Shown here piece by piece: positions 32,946 through 45,325 of a stretch of DNA of 64,000 nt (its first letter is position 1; the number at the start of each line of letters is the position of its first letter). The position numbers were made by a program, and so were the translations under genes. The notes below the pieces were generated by a model, which saw only the letters and a list, made by a program, of their open reading frames with translations, was not told the origin of the DNA and did not search any database. The stretch is taken from contig NC_134112.1 in NCBI RefSeq assembly GCF_040939455.1, positions 65,489,001 through 65,553,000 on the forward strand, in the 5' to 3' direction. The DNA is from Microcebus murinus. Lineage: Eukaryota > Chordata > Mammalia > Primates > Cheirogaleidae.

Positions 32946-34739
32946 ATGCATCCTAAATTCAGTGTCAAATCCATAAATAAAAATCTGATTAGAAAAACAT
33001 TGTGCTTTTGTTTTATTGTTGAAATAACATCAAATAATCTGTTGCTTCAGGATAGGAGACTTCAGAATTCAAAATATTATACGTAAAGCAATAGAATCTT
33101 TATTTCGTAGCAATGAAAATGATTAATGGCACAAAAAGGAAACTGATGAAGAGTGACTTGAAGTAATAACTATGTAACTTAAAAAATCTCAGGGCATGCA
33201 TTGGGGAGCAGTTTTTTTTTAAGCATAACATAGAAATAACAAAGAACTGAGACTTGGATGAAATTCTTTTCAGCTGTGACTCTGAAATGTGCACTACTTT
33301 GAAAGTGAGATGATTACATCTTAGTAATGATTAGAAATACATATGAATTAGTGGATCTGACAGAATTACACTAGAAATATAAACATAGAGAAGAAAAAAA
33401 ATCAATAAATCACCCATCAAAGGGATACAAAACAAACACAACCCTCTCACAGATGTGTATTTGGAAACTGAATCATGCACCATATATGTAAACACCTAAA
33501 GGAGAAATATAAACTGGTTGCAATTTAATTGATTATACTGATCTCACTGTGACAAACATAGCGATGAGTTTTCATTAAAATTTATGGAAGAACTACAAAG
33601 GTTACAAACAGTTCGTGGCTGTAATGTTCCTTCATTACCCAATTTCTTCACCTTTTTATTCTACTTCTTTTTATATTTAAACCATATTCATTTAGCATTC
33701 AGCCAAAAGAAACAGCAGGGCTCTCTTGAACCTGCCACCAATGATTTATTATGCTCATTTTCTATTCATTTGTTTATAGATCAAACACTGAAAGAAAGGC
33801 TCAACGATATTGAACATATTTAATAAAAAGAACACACACCAAGTATTTAAACTTTGCATTGTGCTAGGTTAGTCATTTTGGAAGAAAGACAATAATTACA
33901 CATAGGCAATTGCTTTGATGTAGCCTCTCAAATCAATACAGCTACTTAGTACAAGGTAGGCATTTATATATGTTTAGCATTGGAACTCTTTCCAGAGTAT
34001 GACATTTCAGGTAAATGTGCTTTATTGCAGACATGGGAAAACAGATAAATGAACTTCTTATTGACAGCCTCTTTCTCACTTGCTAGCCTTTATAAATGGG
34101 ATGTCATTAATCTCTCATTCGCTACAACAGCAGTATCCAAATTGGTTGACTGTGCACTCCATTAGTAAAAAGTTTTTGTTTTGGGTACTCTATTTATAAA
34201 TGATAAAATGTGCTTCTTTTATGTACATTATGAAATACAAAAAAGTAGAGGATTTTAAATGAATGTGATGAACATTTGCAAAAAAAAAATTATTATTTTC
34301 TTCCTGTGCTCTATGCATCATCTTGCTGTCTCCCTGAGGTATATGCATACATCACTTTAGCGACCATCATTCTAGAAAACCTGGTTGTCTTTGTGAGATA
34401 CAGCAAACAATTGAATAGAATACGTACCTACAGAATATAGCAAACTATAATATGTGCGTTCCTGACAGTTTCTCGCAGAATCAGAAGGTTCATTAAGTAA
34501 TCTTCATATTTAATGAATGTTATGAATCTTTAATATCATTTCCACATATTACAGCTTTTATTGCTCAATCATAAAAGCAAATGTCTCACCAATAGCTGGC
34601 ATTCAAGAGGGAAAAGGTCGATCTTAGGCCTAGTATAATTATTGGATATTTTACATAGTCTAGCTTATTTTTTTATGGAGACAATTTATTTTAAAACAAA
34701 ATTGATTTATCCATTCTAAAAATGAGGGCAGGATATATG
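32946..34739. other. AT-rich DNA; possible hAT-like stretch
   Basis: No gene is seen. The part from about 34,130 to 34,412 (cagcagtatccaaattgg, cactccattagtaaaaag, then atcactttagcgaccatc) has the feel of a decayed Charlie-type element, but I cannot find terminal inverted repeats and do not name it. Confidence 0.35.
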
Positions 34740-35130
34740 ATCAAGCTGGACTTTCTGAGTCTGGTATATTCAACATTCACCAACCACAAGAAGACAGATA
34801 GTGCATGATCTCACTTTACACATGGAATCTATAAAATTCAAACACATAGAAGAATGCCTAATTAGACAGGAGGAATCAGTTTTTGAGATATATTGCACAG
34901 CAAAGTGACCACAGTTAATAATAATGTATTGTATATTTCAATTGTAAATTAGCAATTGTAAATTGCTAAGAGAGTAAATTTCAAATGTTTCATCACAAAA
35001 AATAATGGGTGAGATGGATATGTTAATTAGCTTTACTTAATAATTCCACATTACATAATATATTTAAAAATCATATTGTACCCATATATATACAATTTTG
35101 ATTTATCAATTAAAATAATATTTTTTTAAA
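34740..35130 (+). repeat. LINE-1 3' end, sense orientation (L1MA-like)
   Basis: The phrases follow the L1MA/L1PB-type 3' end in sense: agtgcatgatctcactttac, tggaatctataaaattcaaa, acaggaggaatcagttttt, gcaaagtgaccacagttaat, attgtatatttca, gatggatatgttaatta and gtacccatatatatacaatt. It ends with an A-rich tail near 35,130. This is the opposite orientation to most LINE-1s in the window. Confidence 0.75.
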
Positions 35131-36039
35131 AAAATAGTCTTGTGTGGGAAATTAATATCTATGTTTTACCATTTAGGGAGTTTTACTGCTGGTTTCAACG
35201 GTCATAGTTTGTTCTGATACACAAAATTATTAAATGAAGAGTAGTGGCTAGATGTACCTACTCCCAGTTAGCACTAATGACAAAAAGTGATATAGAGAGT
35301 TGAATTATTGTAGAAGTATGCCTGGTTAGAAATAAGTTTAAATATCCAAGTCACCAAAATCTAAATTACTAAAATAAGTGGCTTTGGGGAATAGCTGCAT
35401 TTGCACTAAAATCTCCCATAAGTTTGCATTCCTAATGATGAGAGCAGGTGTCAAATATCCCTTCGTTTTAAATCCACTTTCTTGTGTCAGAGTTTCACAT
35501 TAATACCTCTGCTTTTTCGTTACAAAAATAAACCTGACTCTACAGGTCATATATGTTTTAGAGAGCACAGGATCTATATGTTGAGTGTTTGGTAGCCTAT
35601 AACAAGGTCTATATGAACACTATAAACCAAAACATACAGTTTAACTGGGCAAAGTGAGATATTATAGCAAAATAGAAATAGTGATTTAAAAAGACATTTT
35701 GACATCTACAGCATAAAGCTCACCAGAAAAAGAAGGTCATCTAGTGTTTTACAATATATCATTGTGGTCCCACAAATTTAATTAACATGACCATTGGATA
35801 TTCCTTTCATGCAAGAGAGATTTTAAGCTGTCCATATAAGCAAATGATGCATTGCATTGAGTACAGAGAGATATGAGAATTAATTCTAAACTTCTGGGGA
35901 CAATATAAAAATCACAGACATGATTTTAGAATACAAACAAGATCTGATTATGAAATCATATGAACTATTCAATTTTTAAAGAAACAGCTAGAATCTCCTA
36001 GAATATTAGATTATAAAAATCAAGGGATATATCAATTTA
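35131..36039. other. AT-rich DNA, nothing assigned
   Basis: No gene, RNA or recognisable repeat is seen. Confidence 0.5.
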
Positions 36040-36190
36040 ATATAATCTTTCATTTTTATAAATGAGGAAACTAAAGGCAGAGGTGAAATGTCTTACTCAA
36101 GGTGACAAAGTGAGTCAGTGGAGAACCAAGACCTAACCTTGCCATTTTATTCATTGATTTACAATATTCTTTCTATTGTCCCTCCTATAG
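36040..36190 (-). repeat. MIR SINE fragment (antisense)
   Basis: The order ataaatgaggaaactaaaggcagagg, gtcttactcaaggtgac, gtgagtcagtggagaaccaagacc is the complement of the MIR core. Confidence 0.78.
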
Positions 36191-36524
36191 CATAATTCTA
36201 TGACTATTAAAAGATATTATTTATGACTTAAAAGTCAATTTAATTTTTTCAAACAGTTGGAAAACCACTTAAAGTCCACCTTGGGGGAAAGGTTGATTTT
36301 TACAAACAAATTATTATAACTATAAAATAATGTAACTAATTTCCTTCACATCTTCTTTTGAAAGTAGTTCCAAAATGTTTGGATCAACAAAAGAAATATG
36401 TATATATTATGTATATATGCACACAGATATACACACACACACATGTGCATATTTATACCACAAACATACACATACATATACATATAACATGGATAAATTG
36501 ACATTCACTTGGGTGATTATATTT
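36191..36524. other. AT-rich DNA with a TA/CA tract
   Basis: A run of TATA and CACA dinucleotides lies at about 36,398-36,482. No gene or other repeat is seen. Confidence 0.5.
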
Positions 36525-38555
36525 GCATTTTTATTTTTTATTTTTAATTGATATATACTAGTTATACATATTTTGGGGATACATGTGATATTTTGATAAA
36601 TGTATACAATGTATAATGATCAAATCAGGGTAACCGGGATAGCCATCACTTCAAACATTTATCTTTTCCTTTGGTTGGGAAAGTCTTCTCTAGTTATATT
36701 GAAATATACAACAAATTATTGTTAACTATAACTGCCCTACTATACTATCAAATACTAAAACTTAATCTTTCTCTCTAGCTGTATTTTTATATCCCTTAAA
36801 GAACTTCTCTAATCCCTCCCTCTCCTTTCCCTTCTCACCCTCTAGAAACCACCATTCTACTCTGTATCTCGATGATATCCACTTTTTGACCTCCCACATA
36901 TGAGTGAGAACATGCAATATTTGTCTTTCTGTGCCAGGCTTATTTCACTTAACATAAAGTCTTCCTGTTCCATGCATGTCATTGCAAAAAGTAAGATTTC
37001 AATCTTTTTATGGCTGGATAATATTCCTTTGTGTATCTATACCACATTTTCTTTATTCACTCATCTGTTGTTGGACATTTAGGCTGATTGCATATCTTGG
37101 CTATTGTGAATATTGCTGCAATAAACATGGAAGTGCAGATATCTCTTTGATACAGTGATTTTCTTTACTTTGGTATATACCCAACAGTGGGACTGTTGGA
37201 TCATATGGTAGTTCTATTTTAGTTTTTGAGTTTTTAACTAAAACTATTTTTAGTTTTTAGTTTTGATGGATCTAGATGCTGTCTAGATCCATATCATTTG
37301 CCACAATGATTGTATTACTTTATGTTCTAACAGTGTACAAGCATTCCCTTTTCCCGTTCCTCACTAGCATTTGTTAATTTTTGTCTTTTTTGATAATAGC
37401 CATTCTAACTGAGGTGAGATAATATATCATTGTGATTTTGATTTGCATTTCACTGATGATTAATGATATTGAGCATTTCTTTATGTACATTTTGGTCATT
37501 TGTATATCTTCTTTTGAGAAATGTCTGTTCAGATCTTTTCCTTATTAATCAGATCAATTCTTTTTTAATATTGAGTTATATGAGCTCATTATATATTCTG
37601 GTTATTAATCCCTTGTCAGAGGGATAGTTTGCAAATATTTTCTCCCATTCTGTATGTGGTCTCTTTACTTTTCGATTGTTTCCTTTGCTGTCTAGATGAT
37701 TTTGGCTTGATGTAATCTCATTTATCTACTTCTGTTCATGTTTTTTGAGCACTTTTTAATGGGGTTGAAAAGGAAGCCCCGTTCAATAAATGGTGCTGGA
37801 AAAATTGGATAACCACATGTAGAAGAATGAAGCAGGACCTCCATCTCTAGCCATATACAGACATTAATTCAAGATGGTTTAAAGACTTAAATGTAAGAAA
37901 TGAAACCATAAAAATTCTAGAAGAAAACATAGGGAAACTCTTTTAAATAACAGTGTAGGCGAAGAATTTATGACTAAAACCCCAAAGGCAAATACAACAA
38001 CAAAAATAAATAAATAGGACTTGATTAAATTAAAAAGCTGCTGCACAGCAAAAGAAATAATCAATAGAATAGACAACTACAGAATGAGAGAAAATATTCA
38101 CAAGCTATATTCACAAGATAAAAGGGTAATATCCAGAATCTACAAAGTATTCAAAGAAATGCTTCTGATTTTTGCATATTGATTTTGTGTCCTGCAACTT
38201 TACTGAATTCTTTTATTATTTCTTAGAGTTTTTTGGTGTTCTTTAGGTTTTTCTAAAGATAACATCATGCTATCTGCCAAGAAGGATTACTTGACTTATT
38301 CCTTTCCAATTTGAATGCCCATTATTTATTTTTTTTCTTGCCTGATTGCTCTCACTAGGACTTCCAGTACTCTGTTGAATTGAAGTAGTGAAAGTGAGTA
38401 TCTCTGTCTTGTTTCAGATCTTAGTGGAAAGGCTTTCAATTTTCCCCCATTCAGTACGATATTCACTGGGGGTTGGTGCTATATGGCCTTTATCAAGTTG
38501 ATGTATGTTTCTGCTACATTCAATTTGTTGAGATTTTTAAGATTCTGGTTTTTAT
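36525..38555 (-). mobile_element. Older LINE-1 with an internal inverted segment
   Basis: From 36,525 to about 37,757 this is an antisense L1MA-type 3' end and ORF2 (tatttatagg-like 3' UTR, gtgagaacatgcaatatttgtc, ataccacattttctttattc, tgatttgcatttcactgatg). From about 37,766 to 38,157 the strand flips: caataaatggtgctggaaaa, atggtttaaagacttaaatg and gcaaaagaaataatcaatag are sense ORF2. From about 38,158 antisense resumes (gcttctgatttttgcatatt, cttgcctgattgctctcac). The sense block partly repeats sequence already present in the first antisense block. Twin priming or a second insertion could explain this. It is inactive. Confidence 0.8.
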
Positions 38556-39199
38556 TGTTTTATCAACATTGCCTGTGAAATAAAAAATGATAAATCTATG
38601 ACAATTGAAACACAGAAAATTATATGGCAAGGCACATGAAGTAATTATTCACAAAGGAGATTTTAACAGAGAGAAAAGGAAGAAAACTGATGAAATAGTA
38701 CATTCTCCTCATGATCAGTGATATAAGAATCTCAAAATTTCAAATACAGCAATTCAGGGAGGTCTTTACTACAAACTATATATATATATACTTTTATTTT
38801 ATAACTATGATTGGTGGGAGTCCTCATGCCAAAAATGAAGCAAAATAGAGCAATTTTGTGGAAACATGAATATTATAGTTCTGCACAGTTTGTTCTACTA
38901 TGATGTTTTGTTTGATATAATTTTATTTTAATGTCTGCTTTGATTTCGTTTTTATATTCCAGTGAGCATCATGGCTTTCTTTTGGAAAAATCATACATTT
39001 TCCTATTATCCTGCCTTTGGAAATTTAAAAACAATAGTTTCAACTGAAAACTATCAACAGAGAAGAGTATAAAAAAGAATATTGCACACATGTATTTTGT
39101 GACAATAGAATTGCATCAGAAAAAGATTATTTATACAAAACCTAGGCTGTTCAGGCAGAAAATACCACACAACCTAAAGCCACAATTTCCAACAAGTGA

Positions 39200-39733
39200 A
39201 TGAGAACCAAAATTAAACCTTTACAGTTTTTGCACTATAAAATTATACAAGGGTTCAAAAAACAACATTTATATAATATTATCGCAGAAGTAATATGTCC
39301 CTCCATGAAAAATGAATATAACAGGGAAGAGCTTGAGGGAGAGCTAGAAACTGCCACATTCCCCCCAGTGACACTGCTTGTTGACATTCTCCTCAATCCA
39401 TTCTGCATGGTCTCTCAACATTTAATGTGCAGAACATTCACATTTGCTGGCCCGGTGCTTTTCAATTACATCCCTTTTCTTGGCCTGATACTTAATGCGC
39501 CACAGGGTGACAGGCAGAGCAAGATGGGGAAGACTTGTGTTCTCTTCCTGCCACATGCCCATACCCTTTTCCAGCAAGATTTTTTGCTAGGAACATCACA
39601 TTCTTTGTGGCGTATTGCTCTGGAGTTTCTGCAAAAAGGCTTCTTGTTCTCTATCCAAGAAAGATATATATCCCCCTCCCTACATGACTATCAGATCTTC
39701 AGTCCTTTTATCTGTAATTTCTACAGAATATGA
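39200..39733 (+). other. 177-codon open frame, unrecognised
   Basis: This is the longest open frame in the window outside the LINE-1. It has an ATG start and predicts a mixed hydrophobic/basic protein of about 20 kDa without signal peptide, zinc-finger spacing or repeats. The region from about 39,340 to 39,640 is locally GC-richer than its neighbours. I recognise no homologue or conserved motif and see no flanking promoter or splice context. In 64 kb of vertebrate DNA, one such frame is plausible by chance. A decayed exon or repeat is the other possibility. Confidence 0.15.
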
Positions 39734-40957
39734 TCAGGACCAAGAAAATGGCATATTGTCAAATGATTTGAGTCCTGCATATAACATCCCCTTCAAAAGC
39801 AATACCATGAATTTAGAGGGTCCATACTTTCAAAGAGATTAAATGAGTTATATATGCAAGTTACTCATATTATTGATGGATTTTTACTTATAATAATCTA
39901 ACAGGTACTTTCAAATTTGAACTTTTAAACAGGGAATGAATAACTTCAGATCATGGATTCTTTTCCCTTAGGTAAAGAAAAAAATACAGTATATAAAAAT
40001 TATCATCAACAAGATTATCAAACTTTATCACTGTTCTACTAATGTAATCAATGATCTGTACAGCTATTTTAATGTGAGAAATTAAAATGTTGCTATTCAC
40101 CTAATCTAAGATTAGCCAGAAAATCAGGAAATTAAACTGAGGTTTATCTTACCTTCAATACTGACCCTAATATCAATACATGGAAGAATTTAAACTTTAT
40201 CCTTTTCAAAGCTGTTGATCTTTTACTTGAATGCTGCAATACCAGCTTGGTTCTTGAAGTCAGACTCTAAAGTTACTCTCTTCCATAGACTGTTCGGAAT
40301 TCAGTTGTAAGGCTTTTGTTTAATTCTCTGGAGATCTGCATAAATCTCATTTAAGATCTATTTAGGAATTAAGGGATAGTGCTTTCACAGGAATCTAAGA
40401 CTCCTTTATCTGCAGTAAAAATACTTAAAGAAACTCTATATCGAAGTGTGACTAGAAGTTTTAGGTTAGAGGATATCACTGAATTATATTCACCTTTATG
40501 GCCCTTTGAGGACACTTGAATTTAAAAAAAAAATTTTTTTTTTACATCAATGTGTTCTCTGAGCCTCAGTGGCAATTAAGAGTCAACAAGTGATTTGGGA
40601 AGTCATGACCAAGTATTTGGAATAAAAGAGAAAAGTGGAAAATAATATGTTCTAGACCTTTTCAAAAATATTTTTTCTTTATGGAAATGTATACTCACCC
40701 TGTGAAGTTTCTGATTTATTTTCCTTTACAAACAAAATAATATGTATATCCTAGGATCTACTTTTAGTCTCTGTGAAGCTCTACTTTAGATTAATATCTA
40801 GAATCTAAGCAATTATCCTCTCATATAGATGATTTAGCATTAGATTTTATTACCAGAACATTTTGTAGCAATTCATTCATGGTTTCAAAATGCCAGGATA
40901 TTTTGGAACAATGAATGTAGAATAATCTAAATAAAAGCAAAAATATAATGGAAATTC

Positions 40958-41020
40958 AAATTCTCTTACTATCAATTCTCTTACTATCAAATTCTCTTAC
41001 TATCAAATTCTCTTACTATC
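40958..41020 (+). repeat. 16-bp minisatellite, four units
   Basis: The unit AAATTCTCTTACTATC occurs in four consecutive copies at 40,958, 40,974, 40,989 and 41,005. The second copy is one A short. The units are otherwise identical, so the array is recent. Confidence 0.95.
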
Positions 41021-41699
41021 AATGCATAAGATAGTTATGCAATATCATTTTTTAACAAATTGACAAAATTAACTAAAATATTAATACACAGTGTTAAATC
41101 AATGTATATTCTTGTATATTGAAATATGAACTGCAAAACACTGGAAGTGAAAAAGAAAAGAAGCAATATGGTGACTGTCTAAGGGTGGAATTATGTCAAT
41201 TTTTGTTTTCATTTTTCTGCTTTTCTGTGCCTTGCAAACTTTAAAAAACTAGCATGAATTACTAAATTTAGTAAATTTTATTTAAAATATGTTATGACTA
41301 TAATCTAGGGCAATTCCTTGATTACAGACTCTTCTAGAAGTGATTATTCTTTTGGCAAGCAAAACCACATTTCTGAGAATCATCCTCAATCAGTGAAGCT
41401 ATGATTGATCCTCCTGTGCCTGCTCCTTGCTCTTTTTGGTCCTTGATAACCTTCTGCTCCTAGAAGCTTTATTTTCTTATAACAAAGATAGGTTGGACAT
41501 GTTGATAACTCAATGAGCATTTTTCAGTATGCATTAGTTTCTATCAAAGTGCTATCCCAAACAGGTATAAGACTTTAGTTAATAAAGACTTTTACTTTTA
41601 ATTCTTTAGCTTTCCATTGTGAAATGAAAAGAAAGCTCTGTCTTTGAAGGAATTTGCTAATCAGCTCTGCTGCAAAAAAAAAAAAAAAAAATACATAAG

Positions 41700-42110
41700 T
41701 TCATGGTTCTGCTTCTAGGAATTCATGCTCTAGTTAGAAAATTAGATACAATAACCAAATAATTACAAAATGGTGTGAAAAACATGAAAACAGATGTCAA
41801 TTTAGAAGTGCTAAGTGAGCACAATGAATCAACCTATTTTACTTAGGGATTCTAAGTAAGAAGATGGCATTTAGGAAAGTTTATCTTTGAAATGGAATGA
41901 AAAAAGGGAATCCAAGGCAGGGGAAACAATGCAGGCAAAGGCACAGAGATTCAAAATCACGGACTATGTCTTAGCGAACAGCAACAGTTACAGTGACTAC
42001 CATAATAGAATGGTGCAAGAAGCTGATAACCACTTTGGGGTCAGCTTCTGAAACATTGATAGGACTTGCTAAGGGGTTGACTTTTGTGCTATGAATAAGA
42101 GAACAAAGGA
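41700..42110 (-). repeat. L2-type LINE remnant (antisense)
   Basis: The stretch repeats the order seen at 25.6 kb: aattcatgctctagttag, acaataaccaaataattac, aagatggcatttagg, caggcaaaggcacagag. Diverged; the edges are approximate. Confidence 0.5.
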
Positions 42111-42939
42111 CATTTTGGAGGTCAGTATAGAATTAGAATGCTTGAAATCTCAATACTCGTTAGTACTCAATTAAGAATACTCATGAGGTTCACCTATGAA
42201 ACTGAAGTCTTTTAGGGTGTCTAAGTGGGAGGCATCGATCAGAGGGGATAAATCTATGGTAGAAACTACTCACAGTTGCCTACTGTCTACCATCTCCTTC
42301 TTCCTGTAGCAGTAGACTCATTTCTTAAGAATCCTTTCTCTCCCAGAATAAATAAACTGGGACTAGGCAGATGATGGAAGCTGAGGCAGAACCTGAAGCC
42401 TTCCTAGTCCTGGGACACATATGGTTGGTCGGTCCATTGCTTTTTGAGTTTTACCTCGTAGGACTTGCCCTCCATATCAGATCTCATGGTAAAAATATGA
42501 TTCATCTTTTAATAATTTGATTCTTTCCTTTCATTAGTAATTTTGTTTCAAATGTCATTTAGGCTAAAGAATTCCATTCAAGAAAATATTTGTATACAGA
42601 TTATATTATTTCTATTACATGGGGAAACATAGTATAATAATAGTATGCCTTTCATTGAGAGTTGAAGTATGAATTTAAAGATATCACAGAGAAAGTTCTG
42701 TAATTTTTGTTTCTTTTATAACTGTAACATTAGTAGGTAAGATAATTTGCAAGGTTTCATTTAGCTTTAGTATTTCTTGATTATGAATATTAATGGACAT
42801 ATAAGTTTACTTTTGTAAATATATGTATACATTATATAAAATTGAAGTAACTAAATAAAATCACCTTCTGCATTTCCTTCCCAGTGTTGATCATTGATCC
42901 ATTCATTCAAACATATTTACTGAACATTATTCCTTGCTA

Positions 42940-44096
42940 GGTACTTTTTCATACATTGGATTCCAACTGCCTCCTGTCTGCTCAGCCCTGACCCTGCTTT
43001 CCAGGTTGGATTGGCTCTGCTACCTGCACAGCCCTTGGCTGCGAGGCCCTGCTCAGAAGCCCTGCTTTGGGCTCCTACCTAGTCCCAGCTCTGAGGCTCT
43101 CATATGGGAGCCCAAGGCTCTGCCTACCTGTCCCCAGAGCTCCCTCCAGGCTCAAGACATCATCCCCAAGACTCCAGTACTGGATCCCAAGACCCCACCC
43201 CAGAGCCTCCACCACCACCACAGGGCAAGTGGAACTGCTCCAAAGTCCAATGCCCTCACAGAGTTCCCCCAGTCAGAGCTACCAGTACACTGTGACCTGG
43301 TTCAAACAAATACCCACAGCCAGGAACCCATGACAACTGCCTAGATAGCCTCACAAAGCTGACAGTCACATCTATGGGGAGACCCTGGGTAGAGTACTCC
43401 CCACAACACCAGCCTCGGCGAACAGTGTCTTGCCCAGTCCTAAGTTGAACATCCTACAACGATCTGGTAAACAACTCAACACCCAGCACAAATAGCATCT
43501 AACACAGGCTTGAGCAGAGGCAATCACAGACAAACAGGACAAATCAGAACAGCTGCATTACAGGCTTCTACTGCACATGCCCCTCCCCTGCTATGTCAAC
43601 ATTCCAGAGCAGGGGAATAAAATGTCATCTAGGAACCTCCTCTTCTTCTAATCAAGCAGGGGTATTGCCAGCAAAGAAAAGTTGCCCTGCAAACCTATTA
43701 GTCCTGAGTTGAGAAAAGAGGTTTTGGATGAGAAGAAACCAGCAAAAGGACCCTGACAAAAATCAAAACAGATTGACACTCTCAAGGAATCACAAAGGAG
43801 CTACAGTAGAAAACTCCAACTATAAGGAAATTGTCAAAAAGACATAAATGGAATTCAGAATTTGGATAGCAAATAATATGAATGGAATTGAAGAGAAAGT
43901 TGAAAACCAACAAAAAGAAGCCAAAAAATATATCAGGATATTAATGAAAAAGTCAAAGAAATAGACAACACAAAGTAGAATATAATAGAACTTAAAGAAA
44001 TGAAAGAATCATTTAGAGAATTTGAAAACACAGCAGAATGCTTCTGCAACAGATTAAACCAAGGAGAAGAAAGAATCTCAGAGCTTAAAGACAAAT
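42940..44096 (+). repeat. LINE-1 5' UTR and ORF1 5' part, sense orientation
   Basis: The first 650 bp are unusually C-rich for this region, with imperfect internal repetition (phrases such as cccaagactccagtactgg and cccaagaccccaccccag), as in old L1 5' UTRs. From about 43,740 the sequence is A-rich ORF1: gaaattgtcaaaaagacataa, gaattgaagagaaagttg, ggagaagaaagaatctcagag. The reading frame is broken by many stops. The element ends abruptly in ORF1 against a Tigger end and ORF2 is absent, so it is a 5' fragment, the opposite of ordinary 5' truncation. Confidence 0.75.
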
Positions 44097-44280
44097 TAAG
44101 TTTGAAATATTAAAAAAATTATCAATGTATGACACAGAGACATGAAGTGAGCACATGTTACTATAAAAATGGTGCCAATAGACTGGCTTGATGCAGAGTT
44201 GGTACAAACTTTCAATTTGTAAGAATTTCAATATATTTGAAGGGCAGTGAAGTGAAGCACAATAAAGTAAGGTGTCCCTG
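44097..44280 (-). mobile_element. Tigger (TcMar) DNA transposon end
   Basis: Read on the minus strand this is the first part of a Tigger1-type element: it starts cagggacaccttactttatt (the family start is caggcatacctc) and continues with the cttcatgtctctgtgtcata phrase. The outer end is followed by TA at 44,281-44,282, the mariner/Tigger target. Only about 185 bp remain; no transposase. Confidence 0.85.
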
Positions 44281-44282
44281 TA

Positions 44283-44908
44283 ATGTAGACATGTGATATC
44301 CAACTAGACAGCCCCCTAGAGCATACCATGTTGACACTATGGAATAAAGCAGGGTCTCTCAATGACCTAATGGGAAGAACTGTCCCTCTGAACTAGATTT
44401 TTCTACCTCTAAACTACTATGCGACAAAGAAATAAAAACTTCTCTTTAAGTACTGATGGTCATGTTTCTTTTGTCATGTTAGCAGCCAGTTGGTATTAAA
44501 ACATCTTGCTAGCCAAGCTGTGCTCCATGGAGCAGCAGTATTGGTACCATCCAGGATCTTGTTAGAAATGTAGACTTCAAGTTCTCACTCCCAATATACT
44601 AAATCAAATTAAATTTTAATAAAAAGTCTTTCAGGTGACTGTTACACACATTATGGTTTGGGGAGCATTGCCGTAATGCACAAAGTTTAAACACAGAAAT
44701 ATAATTCTCAGGATCTAGGTATGCTCATGGCCATAGTGTGTTATGGTCAGATGGACAAAAAAAAATAATATGGTTAAGGATACAAATTAAATGAGAAGAT
44801 AAGCATTAGTAATGCATCCAAGTGATAGTTGAAGTTATCTAGAATGGTGAGAGGAAAATATTCTAGAGAAAGAGTAATCCAGAACCAAAATCTTTGGTTA
44901 GGAGAGTA
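44283..44908. other. Unique DNA
   Basis: No gene is seen. A caggatcttgttagaaatg-type phrase near 44,553-44,570 faintly recalls a MER-type hAT element but is not callable. Confidence 0.45.
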
Positions 44909-45325
44909 TGATTATTAATTGTATGTGTCAACTTGACCAGGCCATAGGGTGCTCAGACATTTGGTCAAATGTTATTCTGTGATGGTGTTTCTGGATAAGA
45001 TTAGCATTGGAATTGGTAAACTTAGTAAAACAGATTACTCTACTCAAAGTTGGTGGGCCTTTCCCAATCCATTGAGAACTTGAACAGAACAAAAGGCAGG
45101 GTAAAGAAGAATTTGTTCTCTCTGCCTGACAGTTTAAGCTAGAACATTGGCCATCCTGCTCTCAGACTAGAACTTACTCAGCTCTCCTGATTCTCAGTCC
45201 TTTGGATGTGAACTAGAACTATATCATGACCATCCTGGTCTCCAGCTTGTGGATAACAGATTGTGGGATTTCTCAGCCTCCATACAAATCTCCTACTGGT
45301 TCTATTTATTTGGAGAACTTTGATT
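44909..45325 (+). repeat. LTR of an ERV-L endogenous retrovirus (MLT2-type)
   Basis: The LTR starts near tgattattaattgtatgtg and has ttggtcaaatgttattctg, gtaaaacagattactctac, ggtgggcctttcccaatcc, gggatttctcagcctcc and ttctatttatttggagaac in MLT2 order. The internal region follows directly, so it is the 5' LTR of a partial provirus. Its terminal dinucleotides are decayed. Confidence 0.78.

Larger units (their letters stand above)
38556..42939. other. Largely unrecognised AT-rich DNA
   Basis: Contained features are listed separately: a 177-codon open frame, a 16-bp minisatellite and an L2-like patch. The rest shows no gene, RNA or repeat I can name. A short A run (18 A) lies near 41,673-41,690. 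Confidence 0.45.

Noticed and set aside
40958..41020. Short regularly repeated units, considered as a CRISPR-like array
   Set aside because: The units are contiguous with no spacers and the genome is vertebrate; it is a minisatellite.
42934..43344. 136-codon Pro/Ser-rich plus-strand frame, considered as a gene
   Set aside because: It lies in the C-rich 5' UTR of an old LINE-1, with imperfect internal repeats that explain its composition.
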